A stretch of 64,000 bases of DNA from Limnobaculum eriocheiris (GCF_021010575.1 NZ_JAJNAG010000002.1:162650-226649), one strand, 5' to 3'. Shown: positions 40,708-48,665, counted from the stretch's first letter. Numbers and translations are program-made. The notes: generated by a model from the sequence alone, not told the origin.

Positions 40708-41606
40708 TATTGTATGTACTCAATTGTTGGGATGTACCTGGTGCCCCAATTTTTCTTTGACCACGGAAGAGGGAACCATTCTTCGCCATTCGCTGGATAT
40801 TCGTCATAGTCGCCTGTTGTGTATCTGACTCGGATACCTGCTGCTCCCTGCATTTCGACAAGTAAGAATGACGCACCTCGCGTTGTAAATACCGTGCTCT
40901 CTTTTATCGGAGATGTTGCAATTTTCCCTTGCTCCATCTGCCGGTGAAAAGAGCACGCCGTGTCCTCGACCGCTAATGTTCCGTAATTAAGTAGAGACAT
41001 ACGGACATGTCCCGAGTACAAAATTGGTGTAAATGTTCTACTTTTACGGTTAAACGCCTTCTCTGCTGGCGTGAAAATAATATCAGAGGCGCTGGACCCT
41101 TCCTGCTTGAAAACCCAGTTGCAAGCGCCTGATACATGTTTAGCAATAATAGAAGTCGTGCATTCAATCCCCACAAGGCTATCTACATCACAGAAAGACG
41201 CCCCGTTATTAACTGTAGTGGTGATGATGTTAACCGCGGTGTTAAGTCCATCTGGTGATGGCCGATTATATTGATAGTAGCAACGATATGCCGTGTAGTA
41301 AGCCCCGGAGAACCGCAGATAATTCGTGCTCTGAGCCTCCGGCTCATGCCTACCAACTGCCACACCGTTGATGTATTCGACGGGGCACTCGTCTGGTCCT
41401 GCATAATATATGAGGCCGTTTTTGTCGTAACACGCATGAGAACTGGCGCACATAAACCGAATGCGCTCATCAAGCTTTTCTGTAGTCAGATCAATGGGGG
41501 AATAATCTGGCTTGTTCGTGGTACCGAATACCGGCATACCAGCAATGACTATTCCGCTTTCACCAGCGACTCGTCCGAAGACTGGGGCGTTGTCGATATT
41601 AATCAT
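40707..41606 (-). CDS. hypothetical late protein
   Basis: The 299-residue protein, started at ATG 41606 with GGAG nine bases upstream, is unrecognised. It is rich in Tyr, Thr and Cys with beta-type segments (GRVAGESGIVIAGMPVFG; YLRFSGAYYTAYRCYYQY), which would suit an extracellular or virion-surface protein. It lies after the lysis genes in the leftward unit. Confidence 0.6.
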   Translation of the reverse strand: MINIDNAPVFGRVAGESGIVIAGMPVFGTTNKPDYSPIDLTTEKLDERIRFMCASSHACYDKNGLIYYAGPDECPVEYINGVAVGRHEPEAQSTNYLRFSGAYYTAYRCYYQYNRPSPDGLNTAVNIITTTVNNGASFCDVDSLVGIECTTSIIAKHVSGACNWVFKQEGSSASDIIFTPAEKAFNRKSRTFTPILYSGHVRMSLLNYGTLAVEDTACSFHRQMEQGKIATSPIKESTVFTTRGASFLLVEMQGAAGIRVRYTTGDYDEYPANGEEWFPLPWSKKNWGTRYIPTIEYIQ

Positions 41607-41641
41607 TGCGTGATACTCCGCATATCTAAGATGGTTTGATG

Positions 41642-41677
41642 GAAATAAAAAGAGCGCCGGTGAATACTCTTGGCGCT
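41642..41677 (-). terminator. rho-independent terminator, leftward
   Basis: On the - strand, GAGCGCC and GGCGCTC form a 7-bp stem followed by TTTTTATTT. It lies between the small 44-residue gene and the 299-residue gene. Confidence 0.65.
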
Positions 41678-41726
41678 CCAATAAGAAAGTTGACATAACA
41701 TCTTGCCCCTCGATTGAGGGGCTTTT

Positions 41727-41861
41727 TTATGCTGGTTCGAGGTCTGCAGTGTAAAACCAACCTTCGAAATCAGGCGAGGTAATGCGCGTTAACTTATCAC
41801 CGAAGTTCATTGCGGTACCGGTTACCTGCCCGGTGATGTTGGTGTTTTTAACTCTCATCAT
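41727..41861 (-). CDS. small hypothetical protein (44 aa)
   Basis: The frame reads MMRVKNTNITGQVTGTAMNF and continues to a TAA at 41729-41727. A GGGA ribosome site precedes the ATG. It sits in an otherwise empty gap after the spanin genes, and its composition looks protein-like (DFEGWFYTADLEPA at the end). Function unknown. Confidence 0.6.
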   Translation of the reverse strand: MMRVKNTNITGQVTGTAMNFGDKLTRITSPDFEGWFYTADLEPA

Positions 41862-41879
41862 GACGTTGTTCCCGTATTG

Positions 41880-42329
41880 TTACTGTGGGATTTTGCAGAA
41901 CGGTCGCATCTTTTTGATGTAGTCCTGCAGGTAATCTATTTTTGCCCGGTCGCTGATGATTCCATCTCTGATATCTGGAATAGCTGATCCAGAAGTTCGA
42001 GAGAGTTCGACCAAGGTGTCATCGCCCACGCTGCCGGTTCTGGCGGTAGGACTGTTTGGGCATTTTGCTGTGATGTACACCCGCTTAACGCCAGCATTAA
42101 TATCGGTGCGAAGCTGGTTATTTTTACCTTTCTCATCTTTAAGTTTCCCTGTGTGCCTGGTATCCATTTCTGCAGCCATATCATTTAAGGTGCGAAGTGT
42201 GGCCACCTTTCTTTCTGATGCTTTTAAGTTAGCGTTGAGAGTTCTGTTTTTCTCAATCAGGCTTGAGACAGTCCAGGTTAATAGGGCTGTGATTACGGCG
42301 AGAATGGCGGTAGTAGATATCCATTTCAT
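41880..42329 (-). CDS. Rz-like inner-membrane spanin
   Basis: The 149-residue protein begins MKWISTTAILAVITALLTWT, a membrane anchor, followed by a long coiled coil (EKNRTLNANLKASERKVATLRTLN). I chose ATG 42329, which overlaps the endolysin stop. It would pair with Rz1 to fuse inner and outer membranes at lysis. Confidence 0.86.
   Translation of the reverse strand: MKWISTTAILAVITALLTWTVSSLIEKNRTLNANLKASERKVATLRTLNDMAAEMDTRHTGKLKDEKGKNNQLRTDINAGVKRVYITAKCPNSPTARTGSVGDDTLVELSRTSGSAIPDIRDGIISDRAKIDYLQDYIKKMRPFCKIPQ
41936..42136 (-). CDS. Rz1-like outer-membrane spanin lipoprotein nested in Rz
   Basis: The 66-residue protein lies wholly inside Rz in another frame. It has a signal peptide MRKVKITSFAPILMLALSGC with a lipobox (ALSGC) and a proline-rich PPEPAAWAM, a hallmark of Rz1. 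Nested Rz/Rz1 pairs are established in lambdoid phages. Confidence 0.85.
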   Translation of the reverse strand: MRKVKITSFAPILMLALSGCTSQQNAQTVLPPEPAAWAMTPWSNSLELLDQLFQISEMESSATGQK

Positions 42330-42850
42330 TTTAGGTCCCTGAGACAAAGATGAAGTTCCCCATCACGTCGAGTGACGAGTCCGGGTAGTTTTTTTCCACC
42401 AGCATATACCCACCGGGTTAACTCAAAGCAGGCATCCTTAATCTTTCCAGAACGCGAGTATTTAAACAGAGTTGATTTCTTCATCGCAGTACATCCGACA
42501 TTGAATGTAATAGATGTGAATGCGTCAAAAGTGCCTTGTGGCAAACCTTTACCGTTGGCGAACTGGTTAACGCACTGCTCCGCCTCCTTGATGTCGGATA
42601 CCCAGCGCTTGGCAATCTCCTCATCAGAGTATTTCTTTCCTGGCTCAATGTTTCCGGTGGTACTTCCTACTCCAACGGTCATCACACCAGCAGGGCAAAG
42701 ATAAGGTTGAGCTTTACATCCCTCTGCATTGCCTATCAGTTTTAAACCTTCTTGGCTGGTTCGAATATCCCCACTAAATGTGGTCATGACGATCGCGATA
42801 ATGGTCATAACTGAGCAGGATGCTGCGGCTGTTGCTGTAAGTTTTTTCAC
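42326..42850 (-). CDS. SAR endolysin (GH24 lysozyme)
   Basis: The 174-residue protein has a weakly hydrophobic N-terminal signal-arrest-release segment (SCSVMTIIAIVMTTFSGD), then the lysozyme triad arranged as in T4/P21 but with cysteine at the second position: EGCKAQPYLCPAGVMT (Glu, Cys, Thr). SAR endolysins are exported in inactive form and released on membrane depolarisation. It overlaps the holin stop by four bases. Confidence 0.88.
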   Translation of the reverse strand: MKKLTATAAASCSVMTIIAIVMTTFSGDIRTSQEGLKLIGNAEGCKAQPYLCPAGVMTVGVGSTTGNIEPGKKYSDEEIAKRWVSDIKEAEQCVNQFANGKGLPQGTFDAFTSITFNVGCTAMKKSTLFKYSRSGKIKDACFELTRWVYAGGKKLPGLVTRRDGELHLCLRDLK

Positions 42851-43044
42851 AGTTCAGGCTCCCTGAATCCAAGTTCTTTCCGTTTGTCGTCTTTTCTCTT
42901 GTAGTACCAATTGACGAGAAAGGTACCAAGGCCGGTAATTATCCCGACGAGAATCGCCCAGTCGTTTAAAGTTAGTGTTCCGAACAGGGCAATGAACACC
43001 GAGTAAAAATAAGATGCTGGCGAGCTGTATTTATCCATTCGCAT
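42847..43044 (-). CDS. holin
   Basis: The 65-residue protein has two hydrophobic segments (YFYSVFIALFGTL and WAILVGIITGLGTFLV) and a charged tail (YKRKDDKRKE), a class II holin layout. Nearby starts at GTG 43050 and ATG 43038 are possible; the upstream GGGGGTGGA is strong. It is the first gene of the late unit. Confidence 0.8.
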   Translation of the reverse strand: MRMDKYSSPASYFYSVFIALFGTLTLNDWAILVGIITGLGTFLVNWYYKRKDDKRKELGFREPEL

Positions 43045-43136
43045 ATCCACCCCCTTATCGGGGTTTCCCCTCCATTTTGGGGGTGTATGTTGATGAAAGC
43101 GGCCGAGAGGCGGCCAGAATGAGAAGTGACAGGCAT

Positions 43137-43164
43137 AAAAAAAGCCCTGGAAATTAAACCAGAG
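43137..43164 (-). terminator. terminator downstream of the repressor, upstream of late genes
   Basis: On the - strand GCTCTGG-TTTAATT-CCAGGGC (one wobble pair) is followed by T7. It ends the repressor transcript. TTGACA on the - strand at 43204-43199, without a good -10, could belong to a late promoter that reads into this terminator and needs Q (inference). Confidence 0.75.
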
Positions 43165-43244
43165 CTTCAGTGAATGGGTATTAAAATCCCACTATGGGTG
43201 TCAAATTAGGGCAAAATTATTCAACAAGCAAGTCTTTTATCAAC

Positions 43245-43655
43245 TTAAAGTTGAATTTTTTTACGCTTTTCGAGTAATGTTTCGATGAGATTATCGTAAT
43301 ATTTGTTCTGTTCTTCGAGCTGATTGATGAGTTCATCAGCTTTTTCATCCGGCAGCCGGTCGAACAATTCGAGCAGACGCTGCTGCTTTGGTGACAGTAT
43401 CTTGGTACCGTCATTTGTCAGTATTCCATCGGTACCATTCAGTAACCAGTCAACTGAGAAATCATACTTGAGAGCCAGCTTCTTTGCTGCTTCCTGTCCT
43501 ATTTGCCCGCGCTTAAACCAGTTGTTAACTGCTTGCGGAGACAGCCCGGCAGCTCTGCTCATTTCTGCTTTTTTGATGCCTTTATCCAATAACTGGTTAA
43601 GCCTGTCCACCAGCCCCTGATTGAACTCGTTGTTTTTATTATCTTCTGTTGTCAT
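43245..43655 (-). CDS. short CI-type repressor
   Basis: The 136-residue protein has an N-terminal helix-turn-helix (KAEMSRAAGLSPQAVNNWFK) and a C-terminal helical region (LLELFDRLPDEKADELINQLEEQ) for oligomerisation. It has no S24/LexA peptidase domain, unlike lambda CI. I use ATG 43655 rather than an upstream GTG. It is divergent from the Cro-like gene, with operators in between. Confidence 0.82.
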   Translation of the reverse strand: MTTEDNKNNEFNQGLVDRLNQLLDKGIKKAEMSRAAGLSPQAVNNWFKRGQIGQEAAKKLALKYDFSVDWLLNGTDGILTNDGTKILSPKQQRLLELFDRLPDEKADELINQLEEQNKYYDNLIETLLEKRKKIQL

Positions 43656-43660
43656 CGATG

Positions 43661-43754
43661 TAAACACTCAGTTTATTTTTATGACCATTGTACCCATCTT
43701 GTTGAAAATTAGAATAAACCTAATGTTTACTTAGTTGTAATCATATGGTTTAAT
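43661..43754. promoter_or_regulatory. immunity region: two operators and the rightward early promoter
   Basis: Two 15-mers fit TAAAC-N5-GTTTA: 43661-43675 and 43715-43729. The second overlaps the -35 TTTACT (43726-43731) of a promoter with -10 TTTAAT (43749-43754), spacer 17, pointing to the Cro-like gene. A leftward -10-like TACAAT (43692-43687) could serve the repressor, with the first operator at its start. A third copy of operator plus promoter is at 51651-51690. Confidence 0.72.
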
Positions 43755-43787
43755 TAAGTCACCAATAACATATCTATGGAGACATTA

Positions 43788-44087
43788 ATGACATGCAAGA
43801 TGAGTTCCACGGACGTCAGCCCTTTGCCACCAAGCGCTCGTGTGATTTTTGAACGAGCCAAGGTTAAAGGCTTTAAAAAGGTACATATAGCCAAGGTACT
43901 AAATGTATCCCGTCAATCTCTAACGAACTTGTGTCGTCGGGGAGTTCCGATACCTACAAATAAAGTGATCCCTATTTTTGAAATCACAGGAATTACTCCA
44001 CATCAACAACGGCCAGATATTTACCCTAATCCATCTGATGGAATTTCGAACAGGGACATTATCGGTCATAACGAGAAGCGGTTCTGA
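43788..44087 (+). CDS. Cro/YdaS-like regulator
   Basis: The 99-residue protein carries a helix-turn-helix (KVHIAKVLNVSRQSLTNLCR) and ITPHQQRPDIYP, a feature seen in YdaS/Cro-like proteins. ATG 43788 is preceded by GGAG at 43778-43781; longer frames lack this spacing. It is the first gene of the rightward early operon and divergent from the repressor. Confidence 0.8.
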   Translation: MTCKMSSTDVSPLPPSARVIFERAKVKGFKKVHIAKVLNVSRQSLTNLCRRGVPIPTNKVIPIFEITGITPHQQRPDIYPNPSDGISNRDIIGHNEKRF

Positions 44088-44090
44088 TTT

Positions 44091-44546
44091 ATGAATATCA
44101 ACCACGAGGATATTTGTGCAGAACTGCGTAACTGGGCGATGCACACAAAACAGGCAACGGTAGCGGCAGAAATCACTGAAGCCTATTTCAAACTCGGTGG
44201 CGGTGATTTACCTCTTACGCGAGTCGATGAGGACAATGCCACTCACAACAATAAGCAGCGCATCTTCCGTTGGCTCGATAGCTGCAGTTGTAAGTCGAGA
44301 ATCAAGATTGCTGAGTTGATCCCGGCAATCGTCGCTGCTTTGCCTCCCGAACGCCGGGCAAAACTAACGGCGGCCAATTCCATTGCATATATGGCTAGTG
44401 AAGCAAACCGTGAGTGTACAGAGGCAATTAACGCCTGCCTGCTTGAATACCCTGATAGTGAAGTCAATCGTGAAGTCGATGAAGCGATAGAGATGCTCTT
44501 AACGCTAAAGCGACCGACTCAAAACCACGCGAGGCATAACCAATGA
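44091..44546 (+). CDS. YdaT/CII-like regulator
   Basis: The 151-residue protein resembles YdaT-type proteins: GGGDLPLTR, NNKQRIFRWLDS and AELIPAIVAALPPERR. In Rac-type regions such proteins follow YdaS and act as CII-like transcription factors, with toxicity when overexpressed. It starts three bases after the Cro-like stop and overlaps the next start by four bases. Confidence 0.72.
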   Translation: MNINHEDICAELRNWAMHTKQATVAAEITEAYFKLGGGDLPLTRVDEDNATHNNKQRIFRWLDSCSCKSRIKIAELIPAIVAALPPERRAKLTAANSIAYMASEANRECTEAINACLLEYPDSEVNREVDEAIEMLLTLKRPTQNHARHNQ

Positions 44547-44788
44547 GCTATCTCCAAATCAGTTATATCAAGAGCCTGTTATCCGTTATCGGGTATGAAC
44601 AAAAGGTCCTTGATGCTGCAGCAAACGCAGCAGCGGACTATCAGCGTAGTAACCCGAACGCAAGTGACGATCAGGTACTGCAGTGGGCGAAGAGATTTGC
44701 CATTCACTACAGCAGGATCCTTGAGCGTAATTGTGTTCTTACACCAGCCATGCTCGGTTTCAGAGGGCATCTGTATGGCCAGAAATAG
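44543..44788 (+). CDS. hypothetical early protein
   Basis: The 81-residue protein is unrecognised and helical (LDAAANAAADYQRSNPNASD). It starts within a GAGGCATAACCAATGA cassette (44531-44546) that recurs upstream of other early genes of this prophage. Confidence 0.65.
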   Translation: MSYLQISYIKSLLSVIGYEQKVLDAAANAAADYQRSNPNASDDQVLQWAKRFAIHYSRILERNCVLTPAMLGFRGHLYGQK

Positions 44789-44912
44789 ACTGACTTTTTG
44801 TAATCAATATTTCCTGAACAGAAAGCCTGTTAACCGCAAGTTTGTTGCTGCTTTTTGGGCTCGTCGTAGCCAAGCCTTGAAGCGCTTGTTTCGTATGAAG
44901 CGGAAAGGGTAA
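44775..44912 (+). CDS. small basic protein (45 aa)
   Basis: A 45-residue frame starting ATG 44775 overlaps the previous gene by 14 bases and ends ten bases before the replication gene. It is highly basic (RRSQALKRLFRMKRKG), which suggests nucleic-acid binding. It is supported only by frame and spacing. Confidence 0.45.
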   Translation: MARNRLTFCNQYFLNRKPVNRKFVAAFWARRSQALKRLFRMKRKG

Positions 44913-44922
44913 GGGGAAAGCT

Positions 44923-45825
44923 ATGGCTGGAGACTGGATCAAGATGAGGACTGACCTCCAGACACATCCGAAAGTTGTCCGCATTGCGTCCGCATTGAAA
45001 GCGGACAGGTTGCGCGTAATAGGTGCATTACATGCGACATGGTGTCTGTTTGGAGCGCACTCAGTTGATGGAATCATGGAAGGTTACACGCCAGAAACTC
45101 TGAATGAAATGATCGCTTTTGACAATTTTGCTGAGGTAATGATTTCAGTCGGATGGCTTGAGTTTGATGGCAAACACCTCTCTATGCCTGACTTTGAGGC
45201 CCATAACGGCCAGTCAGCAAAGCGCCGAGCACAGGAGGCAAACCGCAAAAAAGAGTCGCGCAAAACGTCCGCATCGGAAGCGGACAAAATGCGGACCAGA
45301 GAAGAGAAGAGAAGAGAAGAGAAGAATATAAAAGATCAAGAGATCTTGCATGGAGAAAAAAATCTCCACGCCGGAACGACGAACGACGAAATATTTATCT
45401 CACTTCCCCTGAACGATGGGAATGAGTTTCCCGTTTCGATATCGCTCGTTGCTGAGTTATCCGAGTTGTATCCCGCTGTCGATATTCACCAAGAGTTACG
45501 GAAACAACGTGGTTGGTTGTTGGCAGAACCTCGACGGCGAAAGACCTCACGTGGAATTCAGAAATTTATTAACACTTGGATGGCTAAGGAGCAGGACAGG
45601 GGTGGACATTCAAATTTTAATGCGAGGGTAAATCATGCGAAACCAATCATTACCGGCAGCACAGAATCAGCAGCAATGCAGAAGTTCAGGGCAGCCACAG
45701 GGCACGGCATCAACGCCACTGCAGGTGTGGGAAGTGATGGTAGGAATCTATTCGGATCGCTGGCTGACGAAGAATGGCGTGGAACCCTCCCCGATGTGGG
45801 TGGCGGTGATATCGAGCATGACTGA
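44923..45825 (+). CDS. phage replication protein O-like
   Basis: The 300-residue protein has an N-terminal domain (MAGDWIKMRTDLQTHPKVV) typical of phage replication initiators, a charged linker and a C-terminal region likely to bind the helicase loader. A lambda P-like gene follows. Six GTCCGC/GCGGAC hexamers in two mirrored clusters and a GA-rich repeat lie within it, suggesting an internal origin as in lambda O. A strong AAGGGGAAAG site precedes its ATG. Confidence 0.72.
   Translation: MAGDWIKMRTDLQTHPKVVRIASALKADRLRVIGALHATWCLFGAHSVDGIMEGYTPETLNEMIAFDNFAEVMISVGWLEFDGKHLSMPDFEAHNGQSAKRRAQEANRKKESRKTSASEADKMRTREEKRREEKNIKDQEILHGEKNLHAGTTNDEIFISLPLNDGNEFPVSISLVAELSELYPAVDIHQELRKQRGWLLAEPRRRKTSRGIQKFINTWMAKEQDRGGHSNFNARVNHAKPIITGSTESAAMQKFRAATGHGINATAGVGSDGRNLFGSLADEEWRGTLPDVGGGDIEHD
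44977..45296. repeat. mirrored hexamer clusters, candidate replication origin
   Basis: GTCCGC/GCGGAC occurs at 44977, 44988, 45001 and at 45267, 45280, 45291. Offsets are 0,11,24 and 0,13,24, so each cluster is a 30-bp unit and the second is the inverse of the first with several mismatches. They lie inside the O-like gene, whose peptides there are partly similar (SALKAD, SASEAD), so protein constraint could be an alternative reason. Confidence 0.45.
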
Positions 45826-46261
45826 GCAGCAGCTTAAATCCGTCACACAGCTGTGTGTCAATCGCTGTATGTCAGGCAACAGCTGGGTACCGGATTTGGC
45901 AGAGTTCATGGCGCTGATGGCTGAAACGGGCGCAAATTCATTTGGCCTGACTCAGACCAATGTGATGGAAGAGTATCAACGCTGGCGTCGCGATGGCTAT
46001 CTCCATGGCACATCAGAACAGTTTCCATGGCGTCACCCGGTGCTGTATCAGATTTGCACTGAAATGCGCAGCCTGAGCATTGGCCGAAATCCGGGATATT
46101 CAGAACTGAGTTCTATGGCCGGTAAGTTGTTGGCCAAGTGGATTCAGAAAGTAGGAATGGGGTATTCGGTACCACCAGTCAGGAAAGCGTTAGACGCACC
46201 AAAGCACGAAGGATTGACACCAGCACAGCAGTTAGCTGCAGGCGTCAGATACGTGAAATAG
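45635..46261 (+). CDS. lambda P-like helicase loader
   Basis: The 208-residue protein fits the P family (VWEVMVGIYSDRWLTKNG, VPDLAEFMALM and SVPPVRKALDAPK). ATG 45635 has GAGGGT upstream at good spacing; it overlaps the O-like gene by 191 bases. It would bring the host DnaB helicase to the origin. Confidence 0.75.
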   Translation: MRNQSLPAAQNQQQCRSSGQPQGTASTPLQVWEVMVGIYSDRWLTKNGVEPSPMWVAVISSMTEQQLKSVTQLCVNRCMSGNSWVPDLAEFMALMAETGANSFGLTQTNVMEEYQRWRRDGYLHGTSEQFPWRHPVLYQICTEMRSLSIGRNPGYSELSSMAGKLLAKWIQKVGMGYSVPPVRKALDAPKHEGLTPAQQLAAGVRYVK

Positions 46262-46275
46262 CGAGGCATTTACCA

Positions 46276-46809
46276 ATGAGAGAATTTATCGAACAAGCAC
46301 CAGCAGCAGGTACCGTCATCATCGATGATGGCACAGACTTTACCAAAATTTGGAGCTGGAGGATTAACGCTGCAGCCAGAGCAAGAACCAAATCGTGTTA
46401 TGTACCACCACCGAAAAAAGAGCAGGTTGCAGAGGTTCGAACTATCACAATCGGTGAGAAACCGAAAAGCACGTTAGGTGAGATTGAGCTTTCCGGAAAT
46501 ATTATTTCTACCGAGGAGCTGAAAAGCATCCCATATAACGGCAATTTTGACGGTCGCCATTTCCTGTCTGCGATTGCGGGTAAAACGCTGTCATGCAGAG
46601 AAATGCTTGATTTACTTAATCGTGACTATCCCGGTCATTGTTTGACGATATCGAAGATAAAAAGCCGAATGGCCACACTCAATATGAGTCCTCATGCCTC
46701 ATGCCGGTTAACGAAAGGAAGCAACAGGACTAATCGTTATACGCTTATCTGCGTAACAAAAGATTTCTTGAATCAAGCGTGTAAGTTGCAAGCTGCGGCC
46801 AGAGGTTAA
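46276..46809 (+). CDS. hypothetical protein
   Basis: The 177-residue protein starts at ATG 46276 within the recurring GAGGCAT(T)TACCAATGA cassette. It is unrecognised. Its C-terminal part (EMLDLLNRDYPGHCLTISKIK, in part) looks helical and could bind DNA. It ends two bases before a GTG-started gene. Confidence 0.6.
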   Translation: MREFIEQAPAAGTVIIDDGTDFTKIWSWRINAAARARTKSCYVPPPKKEQVAEVRTITIGEKPKSTLGEIELSGNIISTEELKSIPYNGNFDGRHFLSAIAGKTLSCREMLDLLNRDYPGHCLTISKIKSRMATLNMSPHASCRLTKGSNRTNRYTLICVTKDFLNQACKLQAAARG

Positions 46810-46811
46810 CC

Positions 46812-47861
46812 GTGACTGTGAATGTTGTCAGTTTCTCCGGTGGCCGCACATCAGCCTATCTGGTTTGGATTATGGAACAGCATCGCCAGACTACAGGTGA
46901 AGATGTTCGCTATGTGTTCATGGATACCGGGGCCGAGCATCCGAAAACTTACGAGTTCATCCGGAACGTGGCGAAGAACTGGAACATCGATCTTGTTTGT
47001 TTGCGGTTGGTGGTCAATCCGGTACTGAAAAAAGCCAACAGTTACAAAGATGTGAGCGTTGATGATATCGGCTATGACCTGTCAATTTGGCGTGATATCT
47101 GCAGCAAATACGGTACCCCATATGTCGGCGGTCCATTCTGCACCAGAACGATGAAGATTGAGCCTTTCCGCCGCTATTGCCGCGATTACTTCGGTAATGA
47201 TTTCGTTTCATGGATTGGTCTTCGTCGTGATGAACAACGCCGGACGTGGGGTGAGAAGGCTTATCTGAAGCTGTTCGGAATGTATTTCGATAACGATGTT
47301 ATGCACCGGCTGTTTATGGATCTTGTTGGTTTAAAAAATCCTTCCGATATTGAATCTCATCTGCAGACCGAATACGCATTTATGCCCGGTGACCACGAGT
47401 ATTTAGCTAAACGCATCATGAAGCTGAAAGAGAAAAACGAGCGTCTTTTGTCTGAGATATCCGATTTTTCAAAGCAAGATATTTTGAATTGGTGGAAGAC
47501 TCAGCCATTCGATTTGGAATTGCCCGAGCATCTTGGAAACTGCGTTTTTTGTATCAAAAAGGGCATTAACAAGATTGCATTGGCCACCCGGGATGAGCCC
47601 CAGTTAGCTGAAGAATTTAAGGAGGTTATTTACAGCGATAGCGTTCGTACTGTCGAGCGCCGTCAGCAGGAAAATAAAATCATGTACCGAGGCAATCACT
47701 CTCTGGAAAGCATCATTGCAACGTATGCCGACCATACGAGAGATGAAATCTTTGCAACCATCCGAGGTAATGGCGGTAACGATTCTGGATCCTGTTCAGA
47801 GTCATGTGAGGCTTTTGCCTGCGACTGGTCGCAAGGTGATTTGTTTGAAGAAGAAAGTTAA
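46812..47861 (+). CDS. PAPS reductase-like PP-loop protein
   Basis: The 349-residue protein has the ATP-pyrophosphatase loop SFSGGRTSAYL at 7-17 and family segments VFMDTGAEHPKTYEF, GGPFCTRTMKIEP and GNCVFCIKKG, in which cysteine pairs could bind a cluster or take part in chemistry. It uses a GTG start with AGAGG upstream. The next gene is a methyltransferase, so a joint role in nucleic-acid modification is possible but unproven. Sulfate assimilation is unlikely for a phage gene. Confidence 0.75.
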   Translation: MTVNVVSFSGGRTSAYLVWIMEQHRQTTGEDVRYVFMDTGAEHPKTYEFIRNVAKNWNIDLVCLRLVVNPVLKKANSYKDVSVDDIGYDLSIWRDICSKYGTPYVGGPFCTRTMKIEPFRRYCRDYFGNDFVSWIGLRRDEQRRTWGEKAYLKLFGMYFDNDVMHRLFMDLVGLKNPSDIESHLQTEYAFMPGDHEYLAKRIMKLKEKNERLLSEISDFSKQDILNWWKTQPFDLELPEHLGNCVFCIKKGINKIALATRDEPQLAEEFKEVIYSDSVRTVERRQQENKIMYRGNHSLESIIATYADHTRDEIFATIRGNGGNDSGSCSESCEAFACDWSQGDLFEEES

Positions 47862-47873
47862 TAGGCATTACCA

Positions 47874-48374
47874 ATGAACGTAAACCTTGATAGTAAAACC
47901 ATTCTTGATATGTGCTGCGGTTCTCGCATGTTCTGGTTTGATAAGTCAGATACCCGCGCTGTATTCAGCGACATTAGAAGCGAAGGCCACATTCTATGTG
48001 ATGGCCGCAAACTTGAGATTAAGCCTGATATTGTGGCTGATTTCCGAAAATTACCATTCGATGATGAGCAATTCAGTCTTGTTGTATTCGATCCACCTCA
48101 CTTAAGTCGGTGTGGACCGAATGGTTGGCAAGGAAAGAAGTATGGTGTTCTCAATAAAAAAACATGGCGAGATGACCTAAAGGCGGGGTTTAGAGAGGGA
48201 TTCAGGGTGTTGAGGTCTCATGGTGTTTTAATCTTCAAATGGAATGAAACTCAAATCCCAATCAGTCAGATTTTAGAATTAACAGATCAAAAGCCAGCTG
48301 TTGGTCATCGTAGCGGAAAGCGCTCAGATACACATTGGATTTCTTTTGTAAAAGATGGAGTAAGCCATGATTAG
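47874..48374 (+). CDS. SAM-dependent methyltransferase, possible DNA modification enzyme
   Basis: The 166-residue protein has a SAM-binding start (ILDMCCGSRMFWFDK), an acidic loop and the catalytic-type motif FDPPHL at 71-76. It starts in a copy of the recurring cassette (47861-47877). The missing target domain suggests a small orphan methylase. Its start lies 12 bases after the PP-loop gene stop. Confidence 0.72.
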   Translation: MNVNLDSKTILDMCCGSRMFWFDKSDTRAVFSDIRSEGHILCDGRKLEIKPDIVADFRKLPFDDEQFSLVVFDPPHLSRCGPNGWQGKKYGVLNKKTWRDDLKAGFREGFRVLRSHGVLIFKWNETQIPISQILELTDQKPAVGHRSGKRSDTHWISFVKDGVSHD

Positions 48375-48663
48375 CACCTCATCGAATGAAGAAGTTAAGA
48401 CTTACAGCTATGGAAAGCTAACGCTATCTCTCACGCAGGCTCAATGCAGCATTATCGAGGAGTTCGGTAGCTCTGCTGATTATGACGATCCCAAATATGA
48501 GGAAGTGATCGCTCAGGTTTACCCTCAGTTTCGTGATTATCAAAAGCACCAGCTCAAGAAGATCGTTAAGTCACTGGGTTTGTCACGTAGTGGCTTGAGC
48601 AAACTGGAATGCATCGACCTGATTTTGTGGGATGCGGCAACCTCTATTAACTGGGAAATATAA
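48367..48663 (+). CDS. hypothetical protein
   Basis: The 98-residue protein is unrecognised. It has a helical C-terminal part (KKIVKSLGLSRSGLSKLECI) resembling a helix-turn-helix-like region. It overlaps the methylase end by eight bases. Confidence 0.6.
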   Translation: MISTSSNEEVKTYSYGKLTLSLTQAQCSIIEEFGSSADYDDPKYEEVIAQVYPQFRDYQKHQLKKIVKSLGLSRSGLSKLECIDLILWDAATSINWEI

Positions 48664-48665
48664 TC

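Noticed and set aside
41705-41728. Plus-strand terminator GCCCCTC/GAGGGGC with T6
   Set aside because: It is well formed, but no rightward gene lies within 1.5 kb upstream, so I do not assign it to a transcript; on the leftward strand it lacks a T-run.
44595-44774. Upstream extension of the 45-residue basic protein
   Set aside because: It overlaps the 81-residue gene almost completely in another frame and has no suitable ribosome site.
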